Below are positions 12,247 through 20,293 of a stretch of 64,000 nucleotides of DNA, in pieces (the first letter of the stretch is position 1; every line of letters begins with the position of its first letter). The stretch lies in contig DASUEU010000027.1 of NCBI GenBank assembly GCA_036274895.1, positions 1-64,000 on the forward strand. The letters are read 5' to 3'. Position numbers and translations under genes: made by a program. The DNA comes from CALMKX01 sp036274895. GTDB lineage: Bacteria; Acidobacteriota; Thermoanaerobaculia; Multivoradales; SZUA-115. The notes beneath the pieces are model-generated. The model was given only the letters and a program-made list of their open reading frames with translations. It was not told where the DNA came from and ran no database searches.

Positions 12247-12684
12247 TCAAGCGGCGGTCTTGCGCTTGCCGCCGGTGGCCGGCTTGGCTTCCACCGGCCC
12301 ACCTTCGGTCTGGGGAGCCTCTCGCTGCTCCACGAGACGGAAGCCCACGATCCCCTGTCCGAAGGCCTCGGCGTCGAAGGTGCGCGGCTCGATCAGGCTC
12401 AGCCCGTGGTGGGCAAAGAAGCGCCGGCCGTCCAGCAGCGCCGAGCGGTTGGCCTGCTGCCGGAGCTTGTAGCGCCCCTTGGCCCCTTCGGGCGCCGAGC
12501 GGATGCCCACCGCCTTGGTCACGGTGTCGTAGCCGAGCTGGACGTGCGCCACGCCCTCGCCGAGCAGGGCGACGGCCGCGCCGGTCAGGGACAGCTGGCC
12601 GCTCCTGCGGACGGTGATCTTCGGCGCCCGGTTGTCGGTCCGGGCGCCCTCGAAGAACTCGAAACTCTCGAAGCTGGTGCTCAT
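12247..12684 (-). CDS. Module A: 145-aa protein of unknown function
   Basis: Begins MSTSFESFEFFEGARTD and contains a segment, KITVRRSGQLSLTGAAVALL, followed by HVQLGYDTVTKAVGIRSAPE, that suggests a small beta-rich fold; the last 20 residues are Lys/Pro/Ala-rich and likely disordered. A nearly identical protein is encoded at 41405-41842; differences are few and mostly conservative (for example GEGVAH/GDGVAH). AGGAGGAAGACC precedes the ATG. It has its own TTGAC-N16-CCGTA element at 12756-12781. It is the last gene of a four-gene minus-strand module with a sigma factor and a RadC-like protein. No known function. It is more strongly conserved between copies than the sigma factor, which suggests it is central to the module. 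Confidence 0.75.
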   Translation of the reverse strand: MSTSFESFEFFEGARTDNRAPKITVRRSGQLSLTGAAVALLGEGVAHVQLGYDTVTKAVGIRSAPEGAKGRYKLRQQANRSALLDGRRFFAHHGLSLIEPRTFDAEAFGQGIVGFRLVEQREAPQTEGGPVEAKPATGGKRKTAA

Positions 12685-12755
12685 GGTCTTCCTCCTGGTC
12701 TGGATTTGGGGATGAGGCGGGCTTTCTCGCCCGGCGTGTTCATGAGCCCAGTGGC

Positions 12756-12781
12756 TACGGGACTTCGCGCCGGATCGTCAA
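12756..12781 (-). promoter_or_regulatory. Module promoter element upstream of the 145-aa gene (copy A)
   Basis: On the minus strand TTGAC is followed after 16 bases by CCGTA; the spacer contains CCGGCGCGAAGTC. The CCGTA end is about 70 bases from the ATG. The same element occurs at five other places in the two modules, always upstream of a module gene. It resembles a two-part ECF sigma promoter. Confidence 0.65.
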
Positions 12782-12845
12782 CCAGGGGAGCGCGGGAATC
12801 TCGCGGGTTTCGAGGCGGTGTTCGAGGTGGTGGCCAGGGTCCTTC

Positions 12846-13448
12846 TCAAACGTCCCGCTCGCTCCTCGACACCCGAGGACGCAGGACCATGCCGCTTGCC
12901 TCGAGCACCCTGCGGAGGCTGGCCAGAAGGGCTTGCACGCGGCCGGGACCCAGGCCCATCCGCGCACTGACTTCTCGGTGGGTGAAGCCGGCGAGGTAGA
13001 TCAGCGCGAAGATCTGGTACTGACGGGCCGAGAGCAGGCGCCGGCACTCGGCGAGCTGCTGGCGCAGGCAGTCGCGGCCGATCGCCATCTCCTCCGGCGT
13101 GGCAGGCCAGGGGGGCCCCAGCACGGCGCTCTTGCCGGCCGGTGAGGTGGGCGCCTCGCGCTTCTTGGCTCGGCGGCGGCGCAGCGCGTCGATCGTGAGG
13201 TTGCTCGCGGCGCGCAGCACGTAGGCCGGGAAGTCCTCCACCTCCCTTGGGACGCCACGCTCCCACAGGCGCAGCTGGAGATCCTGGGCCAGGTCATCTA
13301 CCGCATCCGCCCGCAGGCAGACTCCCCAGGTCGCGGCCGTCCACCGGATGCGCCGGCGGATACTGACCAGGAGGTCCGGGCTGAGGCCGGCCACGAACCA
13401 CTCCGGGTCTGCGCCCACACTTTGCCCTTCGACGGGTCGCCTCGTCAT
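12846..13448 (-). CDS. Module A: ECF-like sigma factor
   Basis: 200 residues from an ATG preceded by AAGGAGGAGTGG. Region 2 is seen as DAVDDLAQDLQLRLWERGVP and FPAYVLRAASNLTIDALRRR; region 4 as LLSARQYQIFALIYLAGFTH followed by REVSARMGLGPGRVQALLAS. The linker between them is variable compared with the module B copy (42004-42603), while regions 2 and 4 are well conserved. No anti-sigma gene is visible next to it. No TTGAC/CCGTA element lies directly before it, so it is probably transcribed together with the 174-aa gene 165 bases upstream, whose promoter carries the element. That would make the factor autoregulatory (inference). Confidence 0.82.
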   Translation of the reverse strand: MTRRPVEGQSVGADPEWFVAGLSPDLLVSIRRRIRWTAATWGVCLRADAVDDLAQDLQLRLWERGVPREVEDFPAYVLRAASNLTIDALRRRRAKKREAPTSPAGKSAVLGPPWPATPEEMAIGRDCLRQQLAECRRLLSARQYQIFALIYLAGFTHREVSARMGLGPGRVQALLASLRRVLEASGMVLRPRVSRSERDV

Positions 13449-13613
13449 CCACTCCTCCTTGCGCTTGCGGGTCGAGCCCGGGCTGGGCGGCCTGGGCTGG
13501 ATGGGCGTCTGGGAAGGGGGCTGGGAGGCCCTGTCGGCAGCGAGCGGTGGGTCTCCCATGGCCTCGCTGCCTCACCGCCCGCCCAGGGTCTCCCAGGCCC
13601 CTGGAACCGGCGA

Positions 13614-14138
13614 TCACCCCTCGGCTGGCGGCTCCTGGCCCTGGGGGTCGCGCGCCCTCTCTTCTGCGGCTCTCGTCTCCAGCCGCTGGGCCAGGATCGC
13701 CCCGGCCCGGCGCAGGGCCGTGGGACCCGCCGCCTCGAGAAGCAGAGCCAGCGAGACCGGCGAGAGCGCCAGGTGCAGGCCGCTGTGCAGGCAGTCCACC
13801 GAGTCGGTGTCGAACGAGGCCAGCCAACCCACCGTGTCGGGCTTCAAGCCCTGGCTGAGCGCGCCCACCGGGAAGCCCTCGGGCTGGGCCTCTCCGAAGA
13901 CGACCAGGCGCGGAGCACGGCCGGTCGCCGGGAGCATCGCCGCCGCCAGCAGGGCCAGCTCCCGATCCTTGAACACGGCGTGGGGCGCGGGGTCGCCGTC
14001 CTGGACCACGCCCCAGCGCTCCGGGCCGAGGGCAACGACTCGCCAGGGGCCGCAGGTCGAGGCTTCGAGGGAGGTCACCGGCTCATCGTGCTCGGCGAAG
14101 TGGTCGAGGAACTCGGGGGCGAAGGCGTTGGGCTCCAT
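13614..14138 (-). CDS. Module A: 174-aa protein of unknown function
   Basis: Start at the ATG giving MEPNAFAPEFLDHFAEHDEP, with AAGGAG upstream; the open frame continues further 5' but lacks conservation with the copy at 42768-43292 in that part. Contains the conserved segment TCGPWRVVALGPERWGVVQD, which suggests a small beta-sheet domain, and a helical C-terminal half (ALLLEAAGPTALRRAGAILA). No cofactor-binding or catalytic motif is recognised. It has its own promoter element (14241-14266) and lies between the RadC-like and sigma factor genes. Confidence 0.72.
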   Translation of the reverse strand: MEPNAFAPEFLDHFAEHDEPVTSLEASTCGPWRVVALGPERWGVVQDGDPAPHAVFKDRELALLAAAMLPATGRAPRLVVFGEAQPEGFPVGALSQGLKPDTVGWLASFDTDSVDCLHSGLHLALSPVSLALLLEAAGPTALRRAGAILAQRLETRAAEERARDPQGQEPPAEG

Positions 14139-14240
14139 GGCGAGGCTCCTTCTCGGGTGCTCCGAGAGACGGGCCGGGCCTGGGGCTCGCCAGAGATCCG
14201 AGCCCCAGGCCACGGGAGGTGGGCATGAGGCTGGTAGCAG

Positions 14241-14266
14241 TACGGGACTTTGCGCCGGGGGGTCAA
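14241..14266 (-). promoter_or_regulatory. Module promoter element upstream of the 174-aa gene (copy A)
   Basis: Minus-strand TTGAC, 16-base spacer containing CGGCGCAAAGTC, then CCGTA. It is closely similar to the element before the 145-aa genes, about 100 bases before the ATG. Confidence 0.65.
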
Positions 14267-14321
14267 CGGGGACCGGGAGCCCTCGGTGTGGTCGCCGCGG
14301 ACCCGACGTTGACCCGATCCC

Positions 14322-15038
14322 TCACACCCGCCCCCGCTCCCGCAACGACACCCACTGCCCGGCCTCCCCGACGATGAGGTGGTCGTCGAGGGTCAGCCCC
14401 AGGGTCTTCGCCGCTTCGGCCATCCGGCGCGTGAAGAGGAGATCCTCTGCGCTCGGTTCGGGATCGCCGCTCGGATGGGTGCTAAAGAGGACGATCATCG
14501 ACGCCCCGGTGAGCAGGGCTTGCTTGAGCACCGGGCGGGGCTCGACCTCGACCCGGTGCAGCGTGCCGCGGAAGATCTCGCAGCAGGCCAGCAGGTGACG
14601 GCGGCCGTTCAACAGCAGAGCGCCGAGGATCTCCTGCTCCTGGCCGGCAAAGCAGAGGCTGAGGTAACGGGCGACCTCGTCAGGCTGGCTCAAAGGATGG
14701 CGGTGGGGTACATCGGCGAAGGCGAGACGCCGGGCAAGCTCTACGGACGCCAGAACTGCCACAGCACTAGTGTCGCTGAGCCCAAGTCCGCCAAGAGAGT
14801 GGAAGGTGAGGGCTGGGAGGCCGGCAAGCCCTCCGACCTGCGTGAGCATGCTTCGAGCGAGGAGATGAGTGGCAGCCTCCTGCTGCCCGTTGGCCAGACA
14901 CAGGGCGAGGAGCTCGGGATCCGCGAGGGTACTGGCTCCGTGTGCCGCCAGGCGCTCTCGGGGGCTCTCACCGGCTGGGGCCTCGGGGGCAGCCTGAGAG
15001 GCCGCAAGACCCGCTTGCCTGACGTGAGACCTCCGCAT
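14322..15038 (-). CDS. Module A: RadC-like JAB-domain protein with altered metal site
   Basis: 238 residues from the ATG at 15038, which aligns with the start of the module B copy. The C-terminal JAB/RadC domain shows EIFRGTLHRVEVEPRPVLKQ and FSTHPSGDPEPSAEDLLFTR. In RadC the second motif is normally HNHPSGDPEPSxxD; here the first metal-binding histidine is serine (S186), while the second histidine (H188), the serine and the aspartate remain. The substitution is shared with module B, so it is not a random lesion. RadC-type JAB proteins are predicted metallohydrolases often carried on mobile elements; this one may have lost or changed catalysis. A TTGAC/CCGTA element lies 17 bases upstream of the ATG, implying a very short leader. 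The N-terminal 70 residues differ strongly from module B. Confidence 0.82.
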   Translation of the reverse strand: MRRSHVRQAGLAASQAAPEAPAGESPRERLAAHGASTLADPELLALCLANGQQEAATHLLARSMLTQVGGLAGLPALTFHSLGGLGLSDTSAVAVLASVELARRLAFADVPHRHPLSQPDEVARYLSLCFAGQEQEILGALLLNGRRHLLACCEIFRGTLHRVEVEPRPVLKQALLTGASMIVLFSTHPSGDPEPSAEDLLFTRRMAEAAKTLGLTLDDHLIVGEAGQWVSLRERGRV

Positions 15039-15054
15039 GGCCGGATAGGACTGG

Positions 15055-15080
15055 TACGGAGGAACCAGGCGGAGAGTCAA
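15055..15080 (-). promoter_or_regulatory. Module promoter element upstream of radC-like gene (copy A)
   Basis: Minus-strand TTGAC, 16 bases, CCGTA. The spacer (CTGGTTCCT next to CCGTA) differs from the other two genes of module A but resembles the element before the radC-like gene of module B. Confidence 0.6.
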
Positions 15081-15334
15081 GGTGCCGGTCCCAGGCCCCC
15101 GATAAGGTTCCCCGCTGTCCAAGAGTCGTAGGTAGAGCGCCCTCTAGTTCTAGGACGAACAGCGCCCTACTCTGCGCCCACGAAGACGTGGCCGAGCGTG
15201 AGAGCTCCGTCATTCTCCAGCCACATTGAGAATCGCGCTGCACTACCCGCTTGGGCTGCAGCCCAGTCCCGCGTCTCGAACAGCAGCTGCCCTCCCGGAA
15301 GCCGACTTCCGGTTGCCCCACACGTCGATCGCCG

Positions 15335-17290
15335 CTAAGGAACCTCTTCCCGGAAGTACCGGATAAGTGGTGGGTGCTCTGGGTCAGCAAGTGTCATGTA
15401 GCGTTCGGTCATCCTTCGCGAGAAGCCTTCCGGCGGAGGCCTAAACTCCTTGTCCACGAGGACCAACTGAGTAGTAGCGAGTTCAGAGGCCGCGAGGTCA
15501 TAAATCATGTCGTAGAACGACTCAAAGAGAAGTCGGTTATTGCGCTCGCTGATGTTCTTCATAGGTGTATCGATCATGAGTAATCGCGGAAGCGGAAGAC
15601 CCTCCTCTGTAGCGAGTCTATGCAGTGCAATTGCGAAGCAGCACTTGAAGATCGTGACCTTCCCTCCGCTGCTAAGATTGGCGTGATTCGCGACAATGAG
15701 GTTCTCCTCCCCTGGCTTGACGACCTGAGGATAAAAGCTGCTGGCCTCCATAATTACGCTGTGGCTCTCGCCAATACCAGGAAATCTCGCCCTGACCAAG
15801 CAGTCTCGAAACAACACCTCCAGTCGCCGGAGGTTGCCAGCGTCCCGCTCGGCAACCTCTCGAGCTTCACTCAATTCCCGACGCACGCGACTCTCTTCAC
15901 CAACTAGTAGATCCACCGACCTCAGCATCTCCGAGACCTTCGCCGGAAGGGCACGAGAGCGCTCAAGTCTAATGCCCTCCTGAACGAGCGTTGCCTTATG
16001 GTGCTCAAGCGACAGTAGCGACGACATCAAAACGGAGTCGTACTGTCTCAATGCAACTGACAACTCCGCGTCCATCGCTCCTTTCGCCAAACGTTGCTCC
16101 AGTAAGTCACGCCTGAACCGGCGCAACTGCTTCTCGCGGCGCTGGACCGACTCCTTTAGCTCGCGCGCGCGAGAATCGGCGTCCTGCTCAGCTACCGCCA
16201 GGTCACCAGAGTCCGCATCAGCACCAATCTCCGTCTGCCCACACACCGGGCAACTCCCCACCTGCTGTGGCAAGAGTGGCTGAGTGCACGAAGGGCAGGT
16301 CTTGAAGGCGACGCCCCTGAGTGCTTGCCTTGCGGTGTCGGAGCGTCGAAACTTCACCACCAGCATGCGCAGTTCGTTTAGGTGTCGCTTCTCGTCCTCG
16401 ACCAAAGCCTGAACGGACTCAATCGCCTCCTCTGTAGAGGCAATCTCAGTGATCAGGGCGCGGGCGCGGTCCCGAAGTGCGTCGACACCGTGCCCTTGGG
16501 AACTCTTGGTTCGGTCTCGCAGAGCCTGAGTCTCCTGCTCCAAAACTGAAATCTCTGCCTTGATAGCCTCAAGCCTCGCGTCGATCTCCCCCTCGGAGCC
16601 AAGATTAGCTTCTGCGAGCGCGGCCTCGAGTGTCCGAGCCCCCTCCTCGGTGGCACGACGCCTGATACGCAAATCGTCTAGCTCTCGCTCTAGCTCAGCA
16701 ATTCTCTCTTGATGGAAGCCGAGCACGAACCGAAGCACGTCCTTGCTCTTGTTTCTCAACGAGAACTCCGCGCTCCCTTCCAAATGAAAAAATGTGCTCT
16801 CCATATGCGCTTGGTCGAGGTAGCAGTACCAGAGAAGATCACGCAGGCTGAGCCTCACGAGGTCCGAGTCAACCTTTAGCTTACTCTTTCGAACACGCGG
16901 AGCGGAAAGTCCTGAAAGGTAGAATACAAGATCGGAGAGAACAGCAACGCCTGTTCCCGGAAGAACCTCTTCGGCCGCCTCCCTTGCCGGGATGAGCACG
17001 TCGAAGGCCTCTTCGCCCTTAAGCCAGGCGGCGTGGACCCCCCCAGCTCCTCGTGCCCTTGTTAGAGCAAGTGGTACTTCGGCAACGCTCAGCAAGAGCT
17101 CGGCCTCAACGAACTCGCTCTGCAAAGCCGGGGTTTCGGGGAGAGTCCCACCTAAGCAGTAGTCGACAAGGTGGACTATGCTTGATTTCCCCGCACCGAT
17201 CTCTCCGTAGAAGTAGGAGACGTCCGCAAAGTCGACCACTTCGGTCTCACGCTTGCACACTACCGAGAGGCGCCGGAGCCTGATTCTCAT
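15335..17290 (-). CDS. ABC-3C system SMC-like ATPase (DUF3732-like)
   Basis: 651 residues. The Walker A motif is at about 29-37 (YGEIGAGKSSIVHL). Long coiled-coil arms surround a central zinc hook (CPSCTQPLLPQQ and SCPVCGQ, about 333-353). The ABC signature region precedes a Walker B-like RLLMIDTPMKNISERN near 570. This is the DUF3732 type ATPase of three-component ABC-3C systems, predicted to sense invading nucleic acid and license an effector. It overlaps the middle-component gene by four bases (ATGA), so the three genes 19142 to 15335 form an operon. Base composition is less GC-rich than the flanking modules, consistent with transfer. Confidence 0.85.
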   Translation of the reverse strand: MRIRLRRLSVVCKRETEVVDFADVSYFYGEIGAGKSSIVHLVDYCLGGTLPETPALQSEFVEAELLLSVAEVPLALTRARGAGGVHAAWLKGEEAFDVLIPAREAAEEVLPGTGVAVLSDLVFYLSGLSAPRVRKSKLKVDSDLVRLSLRDLLWYCYLDQAHMESTFFHLEGSAEFSLRNKSKDVLRFVLGFHQERIAELERELDDLRIRRRATEEGARTLEAALAEANLGSEGEIDARLEAIKAEISVLEQETQALRDRTKSSQGHGVDALRDRARALITEIASTEEAIESVQALVEDEKRHLNELRMLVVKFRRSDTARQALRGVAFKTCPSCTQPLLPQQVGSCPVCGQTEIGADADSGDLAVAEQDADSRARELKESVQRREKQLRRFRRDLLEQRLAKGAMDAELSVALRQYDSVLMSSLLSLEHHKATLVQEGIRLERSRALPAKVSEMLRSVDLLVGEESRVRRELSEAREVAERDAGNLRRLEVLFRDCLVRARFPGIGESHSVIMEASSFYPQVVKPGEENLIVANHANLSSGGKVTIFKCCFAIALHRLATEEGLPLPRLLMIDTPMKNISERNNRLLFESFYDMIYDLAASELATTQLVLVDKEFRPPPEGFSRRMTERYMTLADPEHPPLIRYFREEVP

Positions 17291-17841
17291 AGCACTATCT
17301 CTTCTCCCCAGCGCATGCCGATGAGTTCCGGAAAGGTCGCATAGATAAAGTCTTTCAGCCAGGTCCCAGACTTATCACCAAAGGCTTGACTCACTACGCG
17401 GCTTCGCCTGGCAAGATCTGTAAATGCCTCCTGCTCAATCAAGGACTCTGCAACCGTACGACCGGTCTCTGTTAGGCGAAGCTTGACCGTCCTACCCTGA
17501 ACAGCCGCACTCGCAAACTCCCTGGCCACAAGCAGGGAGAGCCAACGCCGATAGCGGTAATCCCAGGGGCCGTAGCGAAAGCGAACCATCGAAGTCTCGA
17601 TGTTGGCACGCTCGTAGGGTTGCACCATGGCTCCAGCCGGATCCCTTCCTGCGGCCTTAAGTGCGCGCTCGAGGCAATTTGGGTAACGAAGGAGGAAATC
17701 TAGCTTGGCCAGCTTTGTAAGCCCATCAACCGGCTTGCCACTCTTCTTGCCGGCCGCGAGCATGAGGATCAGCAACCGAACCTCGTGGGGTTCGTCCATG
17801 AGCTCGACTCGAGCCGCAGAGCGAATCATCCGAAGGCTCAT
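17287..17841 (-). CDS. ABC-3C system middle component
   Basis: 184 residues. The segment VRLLILMLAAGKKSGKPVDG followed by LTKLAKLDFLLRYPNCLERA is typical of ABC-3C middle components, small winged-helix-like proteins that bridge the ATPase and the effector. RFRYGPWDYRYRRWLSLLVA and a helical C-terminus complete it. It starts two bases after the stop of the DUF4297 gene and overlaps the ATPase gene. It has no enzymatic motif and is expected to act as adaptor. Confidence 0.8.
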   Translation of the reverse strand: MSLRMIRSAARVELMDEPHEVRLLILMLAAGKKSGKPVDGLTKLAKLDFLLRYPNCLERALKAAGRDPAGAMVQPYERANIETSMVRFRYGPWDYRYRRWLSLLVAREFASAAVQGRTVKLRLTETGRTVAESLIEQEAFTDLARRSRVVSQAFGDKSGTWLKDFIYATFPELIGMRWGEEIVL

Positions 17842-17843
17842 AC

Positions 17844-19142
17844 CTAACTCCCGAGGTCAAACGGCGGCCCCCACCCAAGCTGACACTCAGCGGTGAGGAG
17901 CGCTGCCACTCCCACCAGGCTCTCATAGGGTTCGCGCTCGACCAACTCCTGTCGTTCTCGAGAGATGGCTCGGAGGCGCTGATAGACGTCGCTGAGAAGC
18001 TGTGCACCATAGGGCGCTGCACGTTGGCGAAGCGCTAGCAGAGCTTCTGCATACTCCCCCTTCACCACGTTCTCGAGCTGATCAAGCAGTGGCCGCACGC
18101 GTTCTGGCTGACGCTCCGCCAACTCGAGCAGTCGCCGCTCAGTTGATAGCATCTTCATGCGCAAGGCTTCAACCTGACTTTGAAGGCCTGCCGCCAGGAG
18201 TTTGCGCTCGAAGGCAGGAATCTTCTCGAAGGCAGTACCAACGGCCAAGGAACTCGATGCTGGCAGATAGCGGAATGGGATCTGCGTGTCAATCAGGGCG
18301 GAGCGCACTTCATCCACGGAGACGCGTTTGGCCGCAAGCCTCGGATAGTTGCGATCCTCACCTGAGACGCAGCACCAGTGACGAGCAGGATCCTCGTTGA
18401 AGAGTGATGAGGCTCGAAAGACGCGGGCAACAAGTTCGTCACGGATAGCTGCGAGCCGGCTGCGAGGTAGGTCGGCACAGCCTTCGAGAGTGCAAATATG
18501 GTCCTGGGCAATCTCTGCGTCAAAGCTCTCGCGCTGCGGGCCCTCAAGAAGCTTAGTCTTTCGAAGTGCGCTGAAAAGTGGGTGAGGTTCTAAGCTTGTT
18601 CGAGCGGCTAGCTTGAGGAGAGCGGAGTCGAAAGGCACAGAGAGATCTTCTATGGCGCGCGCTCGACGGATGGCATCAAGGAAGCCGTAGGGACTAAGGT
18701 GGGCGCGCTTTGGATCTTCGGTCTTGAGGAACTGTGCGTTCGAAACAACGTGCAGGCCCTCGATCAGCTCTGGAAATCGTGCATCAAGGAGAGCAAGGTG
18801 CTTGAGCGCCTCACAGAAGTCCTGGTTTGAAAGAGTCCACTGACCATCCTCCCGTTGCCGTGTCTTAACTTGATATCCATCCCACTTTCCGTCGAGGCGT
18901 TCTGCCAGGATATCCTCGTGTTGCTCGCACCAGATCGCGACATAGGGCAGCTTGCCTGAGGCTGCGGCAATCAGGAGTACTACGCCATAGGAATGTTGGT
19001 AGCGGAAGTTGCGCTGCGTGGCGTCACCAGGATCTGATTGATCCGAGACCTCTGCTGGTGAGCCGCCCGGCCGAGTAGCAGGCGGAGAGTCTAGAGAGGC
19101 GTCGGGAAGGAGCCCGTCTCCTTCCGTTGGGATCTGCCTCAT
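17844..19142 (-). CDS. ABC-3C effector, DUF4297-type dsDNA nuclease
   Basis: 432 residues. After a variable 40-residue N-terminus comes NFRYQHSYGVVLLIAAASGK, then WCEQHEDIL and GYQVKTRQRE. This E..ED/QxK arrangement is the PD-(D/E)XK-type active site of DUF4297 (Cap4-like) nucleases (about residues 45-95). The rest is helical. In ABC-3C systems this protein is the toxic effector that cleaves DNA once released by the ATPase. It is the first gene of the operon. The start is not backed by a strong ribosome binding site and could be a little downstream. Confidence 0.83.
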   Translation of the reverse strand: MRQIPTEGDGLLPDASLDSPPATRPGGSPAEVSDQSDPGDATQRNFRYQHSYGVVLLIAAASGKLPYVAIWCEQHEDILAERLDGKWDGYQVKTRQREDGQWTLSNQDFCEALKHLALLDARFPELIEGLHVVSNAQFLKTEDPKRAHLSPYGFLDAIRRARAIEDLSVPFDSALLKLAARTSLEPHPLFSALRKTKLLEGPQRESFDAEIAQDHICTLEGCADLPRSRLAAIRDELVARVFRASSLFNEDPARHWCCVSGEDRNYPRLAAKRVSVDEVRSALIDTQIPFRYLPASSSLAVGTAFEKIPAFERKLLAAGLQSQVEALRMKMLSTERRLLELAERQPERVRPLLDQLENVVKGEYAEALLALRQRAAPYGAQLLSDVYQRLRAISRERQELVEREPYESLVGVAALLTAECQLGWGPPFDLGS

Positions 19143-19890
19143 GGGAGCTACCGCGGAAGCTTCGCCTCAGGTGGCTGTCGGAAGTTCATGTGTTGGGTGC
19201 TCTTTCGCAGGTTCTCAGGTGGGAAGGAGCGATGGCGCAGGGCTAGACTCGGCGGCCCCATAGGAGCCTCGTCCCTTGGAGGGGATCGGTCGTGTGGCGT
19301 GCGTGGAAGCAAGCGGGCTTGGAAGCGAGAAGACGGCAGTGGAGATTCCGCTCTTGAGCGAGATCGTCTGGCGGCCGAGCCAAGGCCGGCTGAAGAGTCT
19401 TCACCTGCATAAGTGAGGGTCACTCCTCTGTAATTGAACCGTTGCGGAAGTCTAGCACCACTTCGCGGCAGCGAAGGCACTGAGGGGGGCGCTCATGCCT
19501 ACGGCTGCGGGCTGGCCCTCCGTGCAGCTCCTGTGACGTGGCCCCAAAGCCTGGCTCTGGGCGCTCGGGTGTCGCTGTCGCCTGGCCTTCCCTCCGACGG
19601 CGATTTGGACGACTTGAGTCAGCTCTTCCTTGGTGTTCGGATGGCCGGTCTATGCGCTTCACTCCCGGATGCCCGCCTGTCCGACGGGCACGCGCAGCCC
19701 CCTTAACTTCGCCCGAGACTACCTCTCCGGCCGGATTCCTCCGCCCACGCCCCCCTCAAGGTGAGAAGTGGTGAGGCCTGCTGAGGCGTCCCATTTTTCG
19801 GACACCCCGAGAGCGCCTCGCCCGCCCACTCCTCGCAGCCTTTTGAAACCACTGGAGTTAGCGCCGCCCAGCCTCCCTGCCCGACCCCTA
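19143..19890. other. Gene-free stretch before the first attachment region
   Basis: About 750 bases without a convincing gene. The last 50 bases (from about 19840) are similar to 26830-26880 and 49505-49555 and belong to a repeated block that leads into the tRNA-Arg fragment. Confidence 0.5.
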
Positions 19891-19905
19891 CCCCATGCTT
19901 TCCAG

Positions 19906-19926
19906 CAACGATAGAGCAACGACAGA
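19906..19926 (+). repeat. Direct repeat flanking tRNA-Arg fragment 1, left copy
   Basis: The repeat begins CAACGATAGAGCAACG and contains CAACG twice. It recurs at 20196 (290 bases away), 26896, 27186 (again 290 apart) and 49573. It is probably an integrase- or excisionase-related site, or part of the element end. Confidence 0.6.
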
Positions 19927-19989
19927 CGGCCGAGCCGTCCATCGATCGACTTCTATGAGTTGTAAGTGGTGTGGAATGAAGCGGTTAGG

Positions 19990-20034
19990 TGGTGCACCCT
20001 GGAGGACTCGAACCTCCAACCTTCTGATCCGTAG
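19990..20034 (-). tRNA. Partial tRNA-Arg(ACG), 3' half only (attachment site 1)
   Basis: Minus strand: anticodon loop CTACGGA with anticodon ACG, stem TCAGA, T arm GGAGG-TTCGAGT-CCTCC, acceptor strand and CCA. The D arm and the 5' acceptor strand are missing; the sequence changes right at the 5' side of the anticodon loop. It is therefore not a working gene but the displaced 3' half left by an integrase that recombines in the anticodon loop. Identical copies lie at 26980-27024 and 49657-49701. Confidence 0.85.
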
Positions 20035-20052
20035 TTTACCATTGGTGCAGAT

Positions 20053-20097
20053 TCTCACTGAATCTCACCGCTTCTCACCCAGGCTCAACGGGTCTCA
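20053..20097 (+). repeat. Five arm-site-like repeats with 10-bp spacing
   Basis: TCTCA starts at 20053, 20063, 20073 and 20093, with GCTCA at 20083, exactly one helical turn apart. They lie between the tRNA fragment and the integrase remnant, where arm-type integrase sites are expected. Repeated at 27043-27087. Confidence 0.65.
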
Positions 20098-20195
20098 TCT
20101 GGAACGGCCTATCTCATTGACATGGCTGTACTTAGCGGCGTCTTGCCGAGTATCATGCCTGCTCAGATGGTCTCGCCCAAGCTCATGCTCCGTGG

Positions 20196-20216
20196 CAACG
20201 ATAGAGCAACGACAGA
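20196..20216 (+). repeat. Direct repeat flanking tRNA-Arg fragment 1, right copy
   Basis: Second copy of the CAACGATAGAGCAACG repeat, 290 bases from the first and about 80 bases before the integrase remnant. Confidence 0.6.
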
Positions 20217-20293
20217 TCCCGTCGTTGCCCCCTCTCCCGCCGGGTGAGTCCCCTGGCTGAGGCCGGCGCCGGGGGCAAGACCGAGGAGCAACC

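Noticed and set aside
13348..14598. Long plus-strand frames opposite modules A and B
   Set aside because: Shadows of the conserved minus-strand genes; sequence conservation follows the minus-strand proteins and their ribosome binding sites.
19990..20034. A complete tRNA gene
   Set aside because: Only the anticodon loop to CCA is present; no D arm or 5' acceptor strand pairs with it on the right side of any of the three copies.
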